DNA from: JBIKWM01 sp044356305
GTDB lineage: Bacteria > Bacteroidota > Bacteroidia > UBA10329
DNA: 64,000 nucleotides
Direction: 5' to 3'
NCBI GenBank assembly: GCA_044356305.1
Contig: JBIKWM010000005.1
Coordinates: 1 to 64,000, forward strand
A program made the translations under genes and the position numbers. Of the stretch, positions 21,485-30,982 are shown piece by piece. The notes under the pieces were generated by a model. The model saw nothing but the letters and a program-made list of their open reading frames with translations, did no database searches and was not told where the DNA came from. Each line of letters begins with the position of its first letter. The stretch's first letter is position 1.

Positions 21485-24400
21485 TCAGTACAGCACCTGC
21501 ACGCGGCCTATCTTTTCGTGGGCGCGGCCCAAGACGTCTATCACGTTGATGCGGTAATTGTACACCCCGGCCTGTACCGGTTTGCCCGCGTAGTATCCGT
21601 CCCAACCCTGGTCGTTGTCGGTTGTGAAGAACAGGAGTTCACCCCAACGGTCAAAGATCTGAATCTGAATAGTGCTAAGCCCTATTCCTTTTACCTGGAA
21701 GCGCTCGTTATCTCTGTTTCCATCGGGGGTGAAGGCATTGGGCACGTAAAAGGACGCTTCCGGTTTGATGATTACCTCGCCATTGGCAGTGCTGTTGCAC
21801 GGGCCATTGGTCACTATGAGTGTGACGGGGTAGGTACCATCTATCTGGTACTCGTGCATGGGGCTGGGCACATCATCAATGTCGCCATCACCGAACTGCC
21901 AACTGTATTCCACCGCATCGGTACTTGCGTCAATGAACTTAATGCGTGGGTCCATCATGGAGGCATCGGTAGGAGTGAAGCTGAATGCTGCCACCGGTGT
22001 CACATAAACATGCACAGCATCTGTCATTGTCACAGTGCTGGTGCATCCGCCTCCTTGCGCCACGGCCGTAAGCGTGATACTGAAGAAACCATCCTGTGAG
22101 TAGCTGTGGGCGAAAACATCAGATATGTTGCCCGTGGTGCCGTCTCCGAAATCCCAACTGATGCTTGAAATAGTGCCTACCGGTATGCTGGTCTGGTTGG
22201 TAATGGTGACCTCATATGGCTGGCAACCTGCGGTATCGCTCAATGTGAATGCCGGAACCGGATACGGATGCACGGTGGCCTGAGTGCTGCCGCTTGAGGT
22301 GCAGCCCAATGCCGTGGTGGCCGAGAGCGTTATGTTGTAGGTGCCGTAGCCTGCATAAGTGTGGTCCTGCACCTGCACCGCGGCAGTGGCCCCATCGCCA
22401 TAGTCCCAACTCCATTGCGTTATGGACCCATCGTTGGGCAAAGTTGAATTTGTGATCACCGTTGCATCGCCCTCGCATGTTTCGGCAGCGGCTATGGCCA
22501 CCGCGGGGGTGGCGTTTACCTGCACATTGCCGGTGGTGGTGTCGCGGCAGCCCATATCGCTCGTCACCACCAGTTCGGTGGCAAATGCCCCGCTCTGGGT
22601 GTAGGTGTGGTTGGGCGATTGTGTGCCGCCAACGGGCGATGCATCATCAAAGTCCCATTCCCATTGGGTTATGGTGCCGCTGGAGATTGTGCTCTGATCA
22701 ATCAGTTGCAGAGGCAGGCCCTGACAGCCGCTTGGCGCATTGAAGGCCGCCACCGGTGTAGGACTCACTGTTATCTGCTGCTGGGTGGCGTTGATGCATC
22801 CGTCAGCTGTTCCTACCACCAGATTCACAGTATACGTGCCGGCATTGAGGTAGGTGAATGTGGGCGCCTGCACTGCACTGGTGGTGCTCGGTGCAGGGGC
22901 ATTCTCACCGAAATCCCACAGGTAATTGGCTATGGGGCCGGCACTGTTGTTCACAAAGGTGACCACTTGCCCCTCGCAGCTCTGGGCACCGCCCTGAAAT
23001 GCAAATGCAGCCGTGGGTCCTGATGTCACCTCCACCTGTGCCTGATAGGTGTCGCCACAGCCGCCAGGGCTGGTCACCGTGAGGGTCACATCATAGAACC
23101 CCACATTGGCATAGGTCTGCTGCGGGTTGGCTCCCACTCCGAAATTTCCATCACCAAAATCCCAATTGTACAGGGCAATGGCCCCAGTGCCAGTACTCGT
23201 GAACTGGGTCGGATTTCCAGAACAGGCAATGTTGGCGGTGAATGATGCCACCGGAGCAGGGGTCACCGTCAGCACCATGTCATCTGTGGCTGCGCAGCCG
23301 TTGGCATCGGTAAGGGTCGCAGTATAGGTGGTTGTCGCAATGGGCGATGCCACCGGGTTCAATATGTTCGGGTCCGTGAGGCCAGTGGCAGGGCTCCACA
23401 CCACCGTGCCCGTGCCCACTCCGGCCAGGTTGGCGCTCAGGCCCTCGCAGATGGTCTGGTCGGCTCCGGCCGATATGCTCGGGGCGGCATTTACTGTGAT
23501 GTTCACCGCATCAGTGGCCGAGCAGTTAGCTGCATCTGTCACCACAACGGTATAAAGTGTCGTCACAGTGGGCGAGGCGGTCGGGTTGGCCACATTGGTG
23601 GCACTCAGCCCTGTAGCCGGTGACCACGAATAGCTCACCCCGCCTGTTGCCTGCAACGGTGTGGTACTTCCCTCGCATATGGAAGCATCATTCCCTGCCG
23701 ACACATTGGGTGGGAAAGTGAGTGTCACCACGATGTCGTCTGTATCAGCACACCCATTGTTATTCGTGAAACTGAGGGAGTAGGTGGTTGTGGCTGCCGG
23801 GGTGGCTATCGGACTCGCAATGTTCGCATTGCTCAATCCGGCTGCAGGGCTCCACAGATATGTGCCCGTGCCCAAAGTGTTCGGATTGTTGAGCTGGATG
23901 TTATTGCCGTTGCACACACTCACATCGGCACCAAGGGCCACATTCGGGGCGGCATAGACGGTCACGGGGATTATCGTATCCTCCGTACAGCCTTCTGAGG
24001 TTACCGTCAGCGTCACATTATAGGTGCCTGGATTGGCCCAGGTGTGCGATGGGCTGGTCTGGTTCGAAACGCCTCCATCACCGAAATTCCATTGGTAACT
24101 GGCTACGTTGCCTGTGGCTGTCACCGTGGTGTTGTTGAGCGTAGTGGCCACGTCCTCGCAGATGTTCCCTGTCCAGTTGAACTGGGGGATGATAGCGTTG
24201 CAGAACCGCTGATCCTGCGACAGGCTGCCGGTCGCACCGGTCCATCCCCAGTACACGTTCGGATTACCCCCGAAAATGGAAGCGATGATATTCCCCGTGT
24301 AGCTGGTGCGGAAAACCCCATCAAAGAACACTCCAAGCGTGTTGACGCCCGGTTGCCAGATGATCTGGATGGTGTGCCAGCCACAGTCCTCAATGTTGGC

Positions 24401-24883
24401 GTTGGTCGAACTGGCCTGCACCGGCCCAGCCAGATTGTTCGGGCCGTTGTGGTTCGAGTCACCGTTTTGCATAATAGCTATGTGATCGATCACCGCTGGG
24501 TCGTTCACCAGTCCTCCGGTGTTCTCATACACATCCAATTCAATCACCAGACTCGGGGTGATGCCACCATAACCCATACTTCCACCCGCCCCACCGGCAT
24601 TCACATTCAAAGGCTGAAGCACAAAGGCGATACCATCCGCGGTCCATGCATCCACACAGCCCAGGTACACATCAAATGTGTAGGTGAAAGGATTGTTAAG
24701 GTTGATCTGATTCACATTCCACACAGATCCGCCCATGAATGGCTGATCGGGCGTGAGTTGAAAGCAGTTGCACGATGTCTGCGTGGCCGACCCGTTGGTC
24801 TGATACTGCGCAAAGGCACAGGCTGTGGCAGCTGTCCACACACAGGCAAGGGCCGAAATAGTCCTTAGGATGGGTATGTACAT
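21485..24883 (-). CDS. T9SS type-B secreted protein with L-type lectin, PKD and WSP-type repeats
   Basis: 1132 residues. A signal peptide (about 1-25) is followed by a legume-lectin-like domain (about 30-235; GIAFVLQPL, SLVIELDVYEN, HTIQIIWQPG, NTLGVFFDG). Then come one PKD domain, three ~76-aa repeats with the core YxWSPATGL...NPxASPxxTTxYT, six more PKD domains (WDFGDG or variants), and the gliding-motility/CHU_C C-terminal domain (about 1042-1132; NAFTPDGNRDNERF, DRWGELLF, WDGYYAGKPVQAGVYNY). That tail directs export by the type IX system and surface attachment. It is the second gene of an operon, 3 bp after the 1413-aa protein. A carbohydrate-binding adhesin is likely. Confidence 0.9.
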   Translation of the reverse strand: MYIPILRTISALACVWTAATACAFAQYQTNGSATQTSCNCFQLTPDQPFMGGSVWNVNQINLNNPFTYTFDVYLGCVDAWTADGIAFVLQPLNVNAGGAGGSMGYGGITPSLVIELDVYENTGGLVNDPAVIDHIAIMQNGDSNHNGPNNLAGPVQASSTNANIEDCGWHTIQIIWQPGVNTLGVFFDGVFRTSYTGNIIASIFGGNPNVYWGWTGATGSLSQDQRFCNAIIPQFNWTGNICEDVATTLNNTTVTATGNVASYQWNFGDGGVSNQTSPSHTWANPGTYNVTLTVTSEGCTEDTIIPVTVYAAPNVALGADVSVCNGNNIQLNNPNTLGTGTYLWSPAAGLSNANIASPIATPAATTTYSLSFTNNNGCADTDDIVVTLTFPPNVSAGNDASICEGSTTPLQATGGVSYSWSPATGLSATNVANPTASPTVTTLYTVVVTDAANCSATDAVNITVNAAPSISAGADQTICEGLSANLAGVGTGTVVWSPATGLTDPNILNPVASPIATTTYTATLTDANGCAATDDMVLTVTPAPVASFTANIACSGNPTQFTSTGTGAIALYNWDFGDGNFGVGANPQQTYANVGFYDVTLTVTSPGGCGDTYQAQVEVTSGPTAAFAFQGGAQSCEGQVVTFVNNSAGPIANYLWDFGENAPAPSTTSAVQAPTFTYLNAGTYTVNLVVGTADGCINATQQQITVSPTPVAAFNAPSGCQGLPLQLIDQSTISSGTITQWEWDFDDASPVGGTQSPNHTYTQSGAFATELVVTSDMGCRDTTTGNVQVNATPAVAIAAAETCEGDATVITNSTLPNDGSITQWSWDYGDGATAAVQVQDHTYAGYGTYNITLSATTALGCTSSGSTQATVHPYPVPAFTLSDTAGCQPYEVTITNQTSIPVGTISSISWDFGDGTTGNISDVFAHSYSQDGFFSITLTAVAQGGGCTSTVTMTDAVHVYVTPVAAFSFTPTDASMMDPRIKFIDASTDAVEYSWQFGDGDIDDVPSPMHEYQIDGTYPVTLIVTNGPCNSTANGEVIIKPEASFYVPNAFTPDGNRDNERFQVKGIGLSTIQIQIFDRWGELLFFTTDNDQGWDGYYAGKPVQAGVYNYRINVIDVLGRAHEKIGRVQVLY

Positions 24884-24886
24884 AGG

Positions 24887-27800
24887 TCAGCGTTGGAGAA
24901 TCACATCGCCCCGGTAGCGGTGCGGGTTGCCGAGCACATCCATAATATGGAAAACATACACATACACCCCTTGCTGTACGGCAGCCCCTCTGTATGTGCC
25001 GTCCCATGGATGGTCTTTCTGAAATGATTCAAAGATCATCTCTCCCCAACGGTCGTAAATGCGCATCTCGTATTCGGCTATGCCCACTCCGTCTCCGAAG
25101 AAGGTCTCATTATGTCCATCAGCATTGGGAGTGAAACTGCTCGGGATCCAGAAGGTGAAGTTCGGTTCAATGCGGATGCGGTACGATGCGGTGTCCAGAC
25201 AGCCATGGTCTGTCGAAACGATTTCGGTGATGAGGTAAGACAGGGTGTCATCGTAGGCATGTACCGGATTCTGCAAAGTTGACGAGGTGCCGTCACCGAA
25301 ATTCCAATCCCATTGTGTGACATTTGGAGTTGAATGGTCGGTGATGAACACACGGGGGTCCAGTATGCCGATCACATCAGGTGATGTGGTAAAGAGGGCA
25401 TCCGGTTTCGGGTCTTCGGTGATGTAGCCTGCCATGCGTAGCGAGTCAACACAGCCGTTGGCCGAGGTGACGGTGAGGGTCACATCATAGACTCCTGAAT
25501 CAAAATCACCCAGGTTCTCATCATTATAAAGGTGCGATGGATGCTGTGCGGTCACCGTATCGGTGCCGTCACCAAAGGTCCATTGCCATTGGCTCAGGGC
25601 ATAGGGCGAAGGTATCTGGCTCAGGTCGATGAACTGCGCTTCGAATGGCTGGCAGCCCTGCGTGGTATCGGCCCCAAGGCTTACCTGCGGCAGCGGATAG
25701 ATCTCGACCGGATGAACCACCGTGTCCTGACAGCCATTGTTGCTCTCAACCGCCAGACGCACCTGATAGATGCCGTAGGCTGCATACTGGTGCGCTGTGT
25801 CCTGGGCCGAAACAATGGTTCCATCGCCAAGGTCCCATTCCCACAGCGCAATGCTGTCCAGCGGAAAATTGCTCAGCTCCGAGCTGTCTGTCAATGTGGT
25901 GGTCACTCCGAAACAATTGGCCAGCGCATCGCCAAAGGCGGCCACCGGCTTGGGATGGACGACCACCAGGCCAAGGGTTGTGTCGTGCTCGCAACCGTTC
26001 ACACTCGTTGTCAGAAGGTTGACGGTGTAATACCCGAAACCTGGATATTGATGGGTAGGGGCAGGGCCGCTGCCATGGTTTGACCCGTCACCGAAATCCC
26101 ATTCATGATCGGCTATGCTGTAGCTGCTGATGGTGCTCAGATCAGTGAATTGAGTTGCGCCCGGATAACACACCGTGTCCCATGTGAAATCGGCCACAGG
26201 CACGGGGAACACCTCAATCTGTTGGATGATGGTGTCGCGGCAGGCGTTGTTGGTGCGCACCACCAGCCGAACGTCATAAAGGCCGGGGGCCGGGTAGCTC
26301 TGCCCGGTGGGGCTGGTGCCGGTGTAGGTGTTGCCGTTGCCGAACGTCCACTGATTCTGCACTATGCTGCCCTGACTCACCGCTGAGGTGTTGGTGAACA
26401 CGGCCGCATCGTACAGGCATATGTTCGAAAAGGTGAAATCGGCCGTGGGCAGCACATACACTTCCACATCATGCGTCACCGTATCGCGGCAACCGAAATC
26501 GGTCTCTACCATCAGTACCACCGGATGGATGCCCGAAGTGGGGAATGCAAACTGCGGGTCCTGCATATTTGAGATGCCCATACCGTCAAAATCCCATTCC
26601 CACTGCACCACGCTGCTGCCGGTGGCCACCAGGCTCTGATCCTCAAACACGTTGGCATCGCCCAGACAGGCATCGTACCCGGTGAAGGCCGCATCGGGCT
26701 TGGGGTAGGCCAGGGCCATGACCGATGCGGAGTCGGTGCATCCCATGTCAGAGGTCACAATGAGTGTCACGTTGTACAGGCCGCCCACACCGTAGGCATG
26801 GGTGGGGTTTTGCACTGCATCAGTTGCTCCATCTCCGAAATTCCAGTCCCACGCCACCACCGCCCCGCTGCTCACCACCGAATTGTCAGTGAACTGCGAT
26901 GCGATGAAGGCACACTCTGGCTGCTGGCTAAATGCCGCTGTTATGCTCGGATGCACCGTCACCTGTTGAGTGATGGTGTCGGTGCAGCCCGAGTCGCTGT
27001 GGGCTATCATGGTCACGTTGAAAATGCCCGAGCTGGTATAGGTGTGCACCGGATTGGAGCTCGTGGCCGTGGTGCCATCACCGAAATCCCATTCCCAACC
27101 CTCCACGTCACCCGGCACCACAGCGCTCAGATCCTGAAAGGTGCTGGCGTTGTTCAGGCAGGCATCAGTAGGGCTGAAATCAGCAACCGGTAGCGGGTAC
27201 ACATACACCGGGTGCACCACGTTGGCCGTACATCCGCTGTCGCTCACCGTGGCCAGCATCACGTTGTAGAAACCTGTGGCGGCATATTGGTGTGTGGTGT
27301 TCTGGGCCTGAACAGGCACACTGCCGTCTCCAAAGGTGTATGTCCACCCTGTCACCTGCCCAGTGTCTATGGTGGTCAGGTCTGTGAAGGTGAGCAGCGT
27401 GTCCAGACATTCGTTGCTGAAACTGAAATCGGGCACTGGGGCCGGGTTCACCCACAGCGTGTGCCACGTGGTGTCAGTGCAGCCCAGCTGATTGGTCACC
27501 ACCAGTTGGGTCGTCATCAGCCCGCTCTGGGTGTACTGATGCACGGGGTTCTGCACCCCGGTCGATAGGGTCCCATCACCGAAATCGTAGCTCCAGTCCA
27601 CTATCGGAATCGGGTTCCAGCCCACCGGCACATTGTTGTATGATGCATCGGTAAAGGCGAAATTGCTGCCTACGCATCCGTTCTGGGTCTGATATACCGA
27701 CACGGGATCGTCTATGTAATACACATTGATCGTGTCGCTGCCTGTGCAGCCCATGGCATCTACCACATCCACGTAATACTGACCGGCCGTCACCCACAGG

Positions 27801-29128
27801 CTCGGGTTGTTCACCCCCGTGTTCCACATGTAGGTATAAGGTGCTGTGCCGTTGTCGGCCAGGGCGGTCATCAGGGTGCTGTCCGTGCACGATATGGCCA
27901 CTGTGTCAATGTCCACAACCAGATTGAGGCCCGTGAGGGTCATCTGGTACACGAAGTTGGCATAGCCCACCATGGGGCAGTTATCGTCAAATGCAGTGAA
28001 TAGCAGGTTGAATGTCTGGCCCATATCGGCCGCAGAGGGGGTCCATGTAAAGTGCCCGATTACCGATCCGGGCATGGCCGGGTCGGGGGTGGTGTTGAAG
28101 GTGGCCCCCGCAAAGGCGGCCGTGTTGTCCATGGTCAGTGTATAGTTGTGGTTAGGCAGGGTGTTGTCAATATAGATGTCCACCAGCACCTGGCTGCCCG
28201 TGCAGATGGTGTACTCCACCGGGTCCATTATCTGGTCCCCGTTGGTGTCCCATGTGCTGCTGGGGTTCTGCGGGCAGTTGGTCACCACGCGCACCTGCAT
28301 ATCGCGCACTATCCGTCCTATCAGCACCCCGTTTCGGTACTCTTCTATCATCACCCCAATCACTGTGATCTGCTGCGTGGTGGGGAACACGTCTATCACT
28401 CCGTTGGTGAAAGTGTACTGCGTGTTGTTCAGTGGGTTGGATGGGCTGTAGGCCCCCGTATAGTTCACGCTGTTGCCGGGGTCGTCCCATGGGGTGTACA
28501 GCGAGTACACCAGCAGGTCGCCATCAGGGTCGGTGGCGGTGGCCACTATCTGATTGGGCTGATTGATGCACAGAAAGCCCCGTGCCGGAAAATCGAACTG
28601 GGGCGAGTTGTTGCACGGGGCATCCAGGTTGTTGAGGAAAGCCGACACGTATATGTCCTGACTGCCAGGCGCACTGATAGTATTGATGGCCGCGCTTCGG
28701 CAGCACAGGTCGTAGCTGATGGTCCAGTTGGCGCAGGGGTTCAGGGTTACCGTGGCCTCGTAGATGTACTCCTGAATACCGGGATTGCTGCCGTTGCTAC
28801 AGTCAGATGCGGAACAGTACACCGGCAGCTCGTATGGGGCCAGGTACCCGCTGAATGGAGGCCCGTACACCGTGGCCGGCTGCAGGGTCATGGTCACGTT
28901 CTGGTTGCCGCAACCCGATATGTTCACCACGGGCGATGTAGGGGCCGATATGCCTCCGCAGTCACGGTAGAACACCAGTCTGATGCGGTACTGGTTGCCA
29001 CCCAGGCACTCGTAGGTTATCTCTGCCCCCAGGGCGTGCGATGCCTCAGCCCTTCCCGCAACAAATAGCAGCGAGAGGCTCACCAGAAACAAAAGGACAG
29101 CGCGTAAGGGTGATGTGGAAACGGCCAT
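24887..29128 (-). CDS. T9SS type-B secreted protein with ten PKD domains
   Basis: 1413 residues from the ATG at 29128, which opens a clear signal peptide (MAVSTSPLRAVLLFLVSLS). An upstream in-frame ATG at 29182 would add 18 residues that do not fit a signal. The N-terminal Cys-rich region (about 30-430; SHALGAEITYECLGGNQYRI, FYRDCGG, DLCCRSAAI, ATDPDGDLLVYSLYTPW) is shared with the 47610-52523 protein. A SprB-like repeat (APYTYMWNTG) follows, then ten PKD domains of ~82 aa and the type-B T9SS tail (SSFTPNADGHNETFF, DRWGEMIF, WDGTYRGAAVQQGVYVYVF). It is the first gene of a two-gene operon and is probably a surface adhesin. Confidence 0.9.
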   Translation of the reverse strand: MAVSTSPLRAVLLFLVSLSLLFVAGRAEASHALGAEITYECLGGNQYRIRLVFYRDCGGISAPTSPVVNISGCGNQNVTMTLQPATVYGPPFSGYLAPYELPVYCSASDCSNGSNPGIQEYIYEATVTLNPCANWTISYDLCCRSAAINTISAPGSQDIYVSAFLNNLDAPCNNSPQFDFPARGFLCINQPNQIVATATDPDGDLLVYSLYTPWDDPGNSVNYTGAYSPSNPLNNTQYTFTNGVIDVFPTTQQITVIGVMIEEYRNGVLIGRIVRDMQVRVVTNCPQNPSSTWDTNGDQIMDPVEYTICTGSQVLVDIYIDNTLPNHNYTLTMDNTAAFAGATFNTTPDPAMPGSVIGHFTWTPSAADMGQTFNLLFTAFDDNCPMVGYANFVYQMTLTGLNLVVDIDTVAISCTDSTLMTALADNGTAPYTYMWNTGVNNPSLWVTAGQYYVDVVDAMGCTGSDTINVYYIDDPVSVYQTQNGCVGSNFAFTDASYNNVPVGWNPIPIVDWSYDFGDGTLSTGVQNPVHQYTQSGLMTTQLVVTNQLGCTDTTWHTLWVNPAPVPDFSFSNECLDTLLTFTDLTTIDTGQVTGWTYTFGDGSVPVQAQNTTHQYAATGFYNVMLATVSDSGCTANVVHPVYVYPLPVADFSPTDACLNNASTFQDLSAVVPGDVEGWEWDFGDGTTATSSNPVHTYTSSGIFNVTMIAHSDSGCTDTITQQVTVHPSITAAFSQQPECAFIASQFTDNSVVSSGAVVAWDWNFGDGATDAVQNPTHAYGVGGLYNVTLIVTSDMGCTDSASVMALAYPKPDAAFTGYDACLGDANVFEDQSLVATGSSVVQWEWDFDGMGISNMQDPQFAFPTSGIHPVVLMVETDFGCRDTVTHDVEVYVLPTADFTFSNICLYDAAVFTNTSAVSQGSIVQNQWTFGNGNTYTGTSPTGQSYPAPGLYDVRLVVRTNNACRDTIIQQIEVFPVPVADFTWDTVCYPGATQFTDLSTISSYSIADHEWDFGDGSNHGSGPAPTHQYPGFGYYTVNLLTTSVNGCEHDTTLGLVVVHPKPVAAFGDALANCFGVTTTLTDSSELSNFPLDSIALWEWDLGDGTIVSAQDTAHQYAAYGIYQVRLAVESNNGCQDTVVHPVEIYPLPQVSLGADTTQGCQPFEAQFIDLSQIPSPYALSQWQWTFGDGTDTVTAQHPSHLYNDENLGDFDSGVYDVTLTVTSANGCVDSLRMAGYITEDPKPDALFTTSPDVIGILDPRVFITDHSTPNVTQWDWNFGDGTSSTLQNPVHAYDDTLSYLITEIVSTDHGCLDTASYRIRIEPNFTFWIPSSFTPNADGHNETFFGDGVGIAEYEMRIYDRWGEMIFESFQKDHPWDGTYRGAAVQQGVYVYVFHIMDVLGNPHRYRGDVILQR

Positions 29129-29137
29129 TGGGGATGA

Positions 29138-29145
29138 CGAATATA
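29138..29145 (-). promoter_or_regulatory. -7 element of the 29128 operon (TATATTCG)
   Basis: On the minus strand TATATTCG ends 9 bp before the ATG at 29128. It lies in the gap between rarA and the operon. Confidence 0.45.
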
Positions 29146-29188
29146 TGGACGGAGAAAAGAAAACGGGTTGCGCCCCGTTCATTTTCCG

Positions 29189-30472
29189 TCAATACCAGTA
29201 CCTGCCTCCCCAGAGTCTTTTCAGGCGTTCTCGGCTCTCATTCTCGCGGGCGTTCTGCCCTGGCTCATACAGCACTTTGCCTCGCAGTGGCTCTGGCAGA
29301 TAATCTATGTCGATGAAATTGCCCGGATGGTCGTGCGCATAGGCGTAGTCCTTGCCATAGCCTAGATCTTTCATCAACGATGTGGGCGCGTTGCGCAGAT
29401 GCAGCGGCACAGGCAGATTGCCCGTCTCCTTCACCAGGGCCTGAGCATTCCGCAGCGCCATATAGGTGGCATTGCTCTTTGCACTCGTGGCCAGATACAC
29501 CGTTGTCTGCGACAGGATGATTGATGCCTCCGGATAGCCCACCCCGTTCACAGCCTGGAAGCAGGCACTGGCAAGCGCAAGGGCCGTGGGGTTGGCGTTG
29601 CCAACGTCCTCTGCTGCGGCTATCACCAGCCTGCGGGCTATGAACATCGGGTCCTCGCCCCCCTCTACCATGCGGGCCAGCCAGTACACGGCCGCATTCG
29701 GGTCACTGCCCCGTATGCTCTTTATAAATGCCGAGATGATGTCGTAATGCCCCTCACCGTCCTTGTCGTAAAGGGGCAGATTGCGCTGCACGGCCATGGT
29801 CACTGTGGCATCGTCCACCACCCGTGGGTCGCCATCAGTGGCCGATACCGCCAGTTCAAGGTTGTTAAGCAGCTTGCGCCCGTCACCGCCCGATAGGCGC
29901 ATCAGCGCTGTGGTCTCGCGCAGGTCTATGGTCACACCCGTCTCTGCATGCAGCCGTTCTGCCCCTTTCTCAAGCAGGGCCTGCAGTTCATTCACACCGA
30001 GCGACTCAAGCACATACACCTGGCAGCGTGACAGCAACGCTGATATCACCTCGAACGAGGGATTCTCAGTGGTGGCGCCAATAAGGGTCACCTGGCCTTT
30101 TTCCACAGCCCCCAGCAGCGAGTCCTGCTGCGCCTTGCTGAACCTGTGTATCTCGTCAATGAACAGAATGGGGGCGCCCTGGGCGAACAACGATTTCTCC
30201 TTGGCCCTGTCTATCACCTCCCGCACATCCTTCACCCCCGAACTGATGGCACTCAGGCTGAAGAATGGACGCTTCAGCGTGTTGGCTATGATGTTGGCCA
30301 GCGTGGTCTTACCGGTTCCCGGTGGCCCCCAAAGGATCATGCTCGGCACCTGGCCGCTGCCCAACAACCTCCTCAGGGCCGTGCCCTGTCCTATCACCTT
30401 GGCCTGACCTATGTAGTCGTCAAGCACCTGTGGGCGCATGCGCTCAGCCAGCGGGATGGTCGTGGTGTACAT
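29189..30472 (-). CDS. rarA: replication-associated recombination protein A (AAA+ ATPase)
   Basis: RarA/MgsA is a tetrameric AAA+ ATPase acting at stalled forks. From the ATG at 30472 the protein has 427 aa, the usual length, and starts MYTTTIPLAERMRP as the family does. Walker A GPPGTGKTT, Walker B LFIDEIHRF and the GATTENPSFE sensor are intact. The C-terminal half has the RarA-specific AEDVGNANPTAL and YLATSAKSNATYMA segments. The frame stays open upstream to 30595 only because a 42-bp (14-codon) repeat lies there, and the extra residues do not belong. A TACTTTTG box stands 5 bp before this ATG. Confidence 0.95.
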   Translation of the reverse strand: MYTTTIPLAERMRPQVLDDYIGQAKVIGQGTALRRLLGSGQVPSMILWGPPGTGKTTLANIIANTLKRPFFSLSAISSGVKDVREVIDRAKEKSLFAQGAPILFIDEIHRFSKAQQDSLLGAVEKGQVTLIGATTENPSFEVISALLSRCQVYVLESLGVNELQALLEKGAERLHAETGVTIDLRETTALMRLSGGDGRKLLNNLELAVSATDGDPRVVDDATVTMAVQRNLPLYDKDGEGHYDIISAFIKSIRGSDPNAAVYWLARMVEGGEDPMFIARRLVIAAAEDVGNANPTALALASACFQAVNGVGYPEASIILSQTTVYLATSAKSNATYMALRNAQALVKETGNLPVPLHLRNAPTSLMKDLGYGKDYAYAHDHPGNFIDIDYLPEPLRGKVLYEPGQNARENESRERLKRLWGGRYWY

Positions 30473-30477
30473 CGTTC

Positions 30478-30485
30478 CAAAAGTA
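30478..30485 (-). promoter_or_regulatory. -7 element of rarA (TACTTTTG)
   Basis: A full TAnnTTTG match on the minus strand with only 5 bp to the rarA ATG. The transcript would be leaderless or nearly so. No -33 TTG at 19 bp. Confidence 0.6.
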
Positions 30486-30518
30486 CAGGCGGTTCCCATC
30501 TTCGCGCCCAAGCACCAG

Positions 30519-30700
30519 TGATCGCTATTCAGCCAACTATATTCGATTTCCAGGCGACCACAATCGGTGTTCAGCCGACTATATTTGATTTCCAAGCGAC
30601 CATGATCAGTGTTCAGCCGACTATATTTGATTTCCAGGCGGCTATGATCGGTATTCAGCTACCTATATTTGGTATTCAGGCACCCATGATCGATTCCTAC
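30519..30700 (+). repeat. 42-bp tandem repeat, four units plus a partial fifth
   Basis: Units at 30519-30560, 30561-30602, 30603-30644 and 30645-30686, then a partial copy. The shared core is TTCAGCCGACTATATTTG followed by ATTTCCAGGCG. Every unit contains TATATTTG (TATATTCG in the first) at exactly 42-bp spacing, pointing toward the 30785 gene. The repeat is open in several frames because 42 is a multiple of three. This fills most of the 312-bp gap between rarA and that gene. Confidence 0.9.
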
Positions 30701-30752
30701 TTGCCGCTGTTCAAGGCTTCGGAACCAGATAAAGAAGGACCTGTGCCCACAC

Positions 30753-30760
30753 TATCTTCG
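30753..30760 (+). promoter_or_regulatory. -7-like element before the 65-aa membrane protein (TATCTTCG)
   Basis: TATCTTCG lies 24 bp before the ATG at 30785. A TTCG variant of the consensus, with no clear -33. Confidence 0.35.
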
Positions 30761-30784
30761 CCCTCTCATCAATCCCTACACCCC

Positions 30785-30982
30785 ATGGCCCAAGAGAACA
30801 ACACTGACAAGAACAAGGGCAACTCAGGTTTCATCATCGGTGGTCTGCTGTTTGTCGGTTTCATGATGCTCGGCAAGGGAATCGGGGCATACATGGGCGA
30901 GCAGACCGTGGGTCAATATGTGGGAATGGGCCTTGGCTTCGTGGCCATGGCGGGTGTCATCGCGTACCAGAAAATGAGGTGA
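30785..30982 (+). CDS. small two-helix membrane protein, unknown
   Basis: 65 residues from the ATG at 30785: a polar start (MAQENNTDKNKGNSG) and two membrane helices (about 15-32 and 43-61) joined by a GAYMGEQTVGQ turn. Such short proteins are common in Bacteroidota, and I know no function for it. Its stop overlaps the GTG start of the S15 hydrolase (30979-30982), which argues that it is real and coupled. A longer open frame reaching back to 30146 runs antisense to rarA and through the 42-bp repeats, and is rejected. Confidence 0.65.
   Translation: MAQENNTDKNKGNSGFIIGGLLFVGFMMLGKGIGAYMGEQTVGQYVGMGLGFVAMAGVIAYQKMR

Noticed and set aside
30519..30700. CRISPR array
   Set aside because: Units are head-to-tail without spacers and have drifted from each other. 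No cas genes are nearby.
30146..30982. 278-codon + ORF over rarA and the 42-bp array
   Set aside because: Antisense to rarA, then only the in-frame reading of the repeats. Only its last 65 codons (from 30785) look like a protein.
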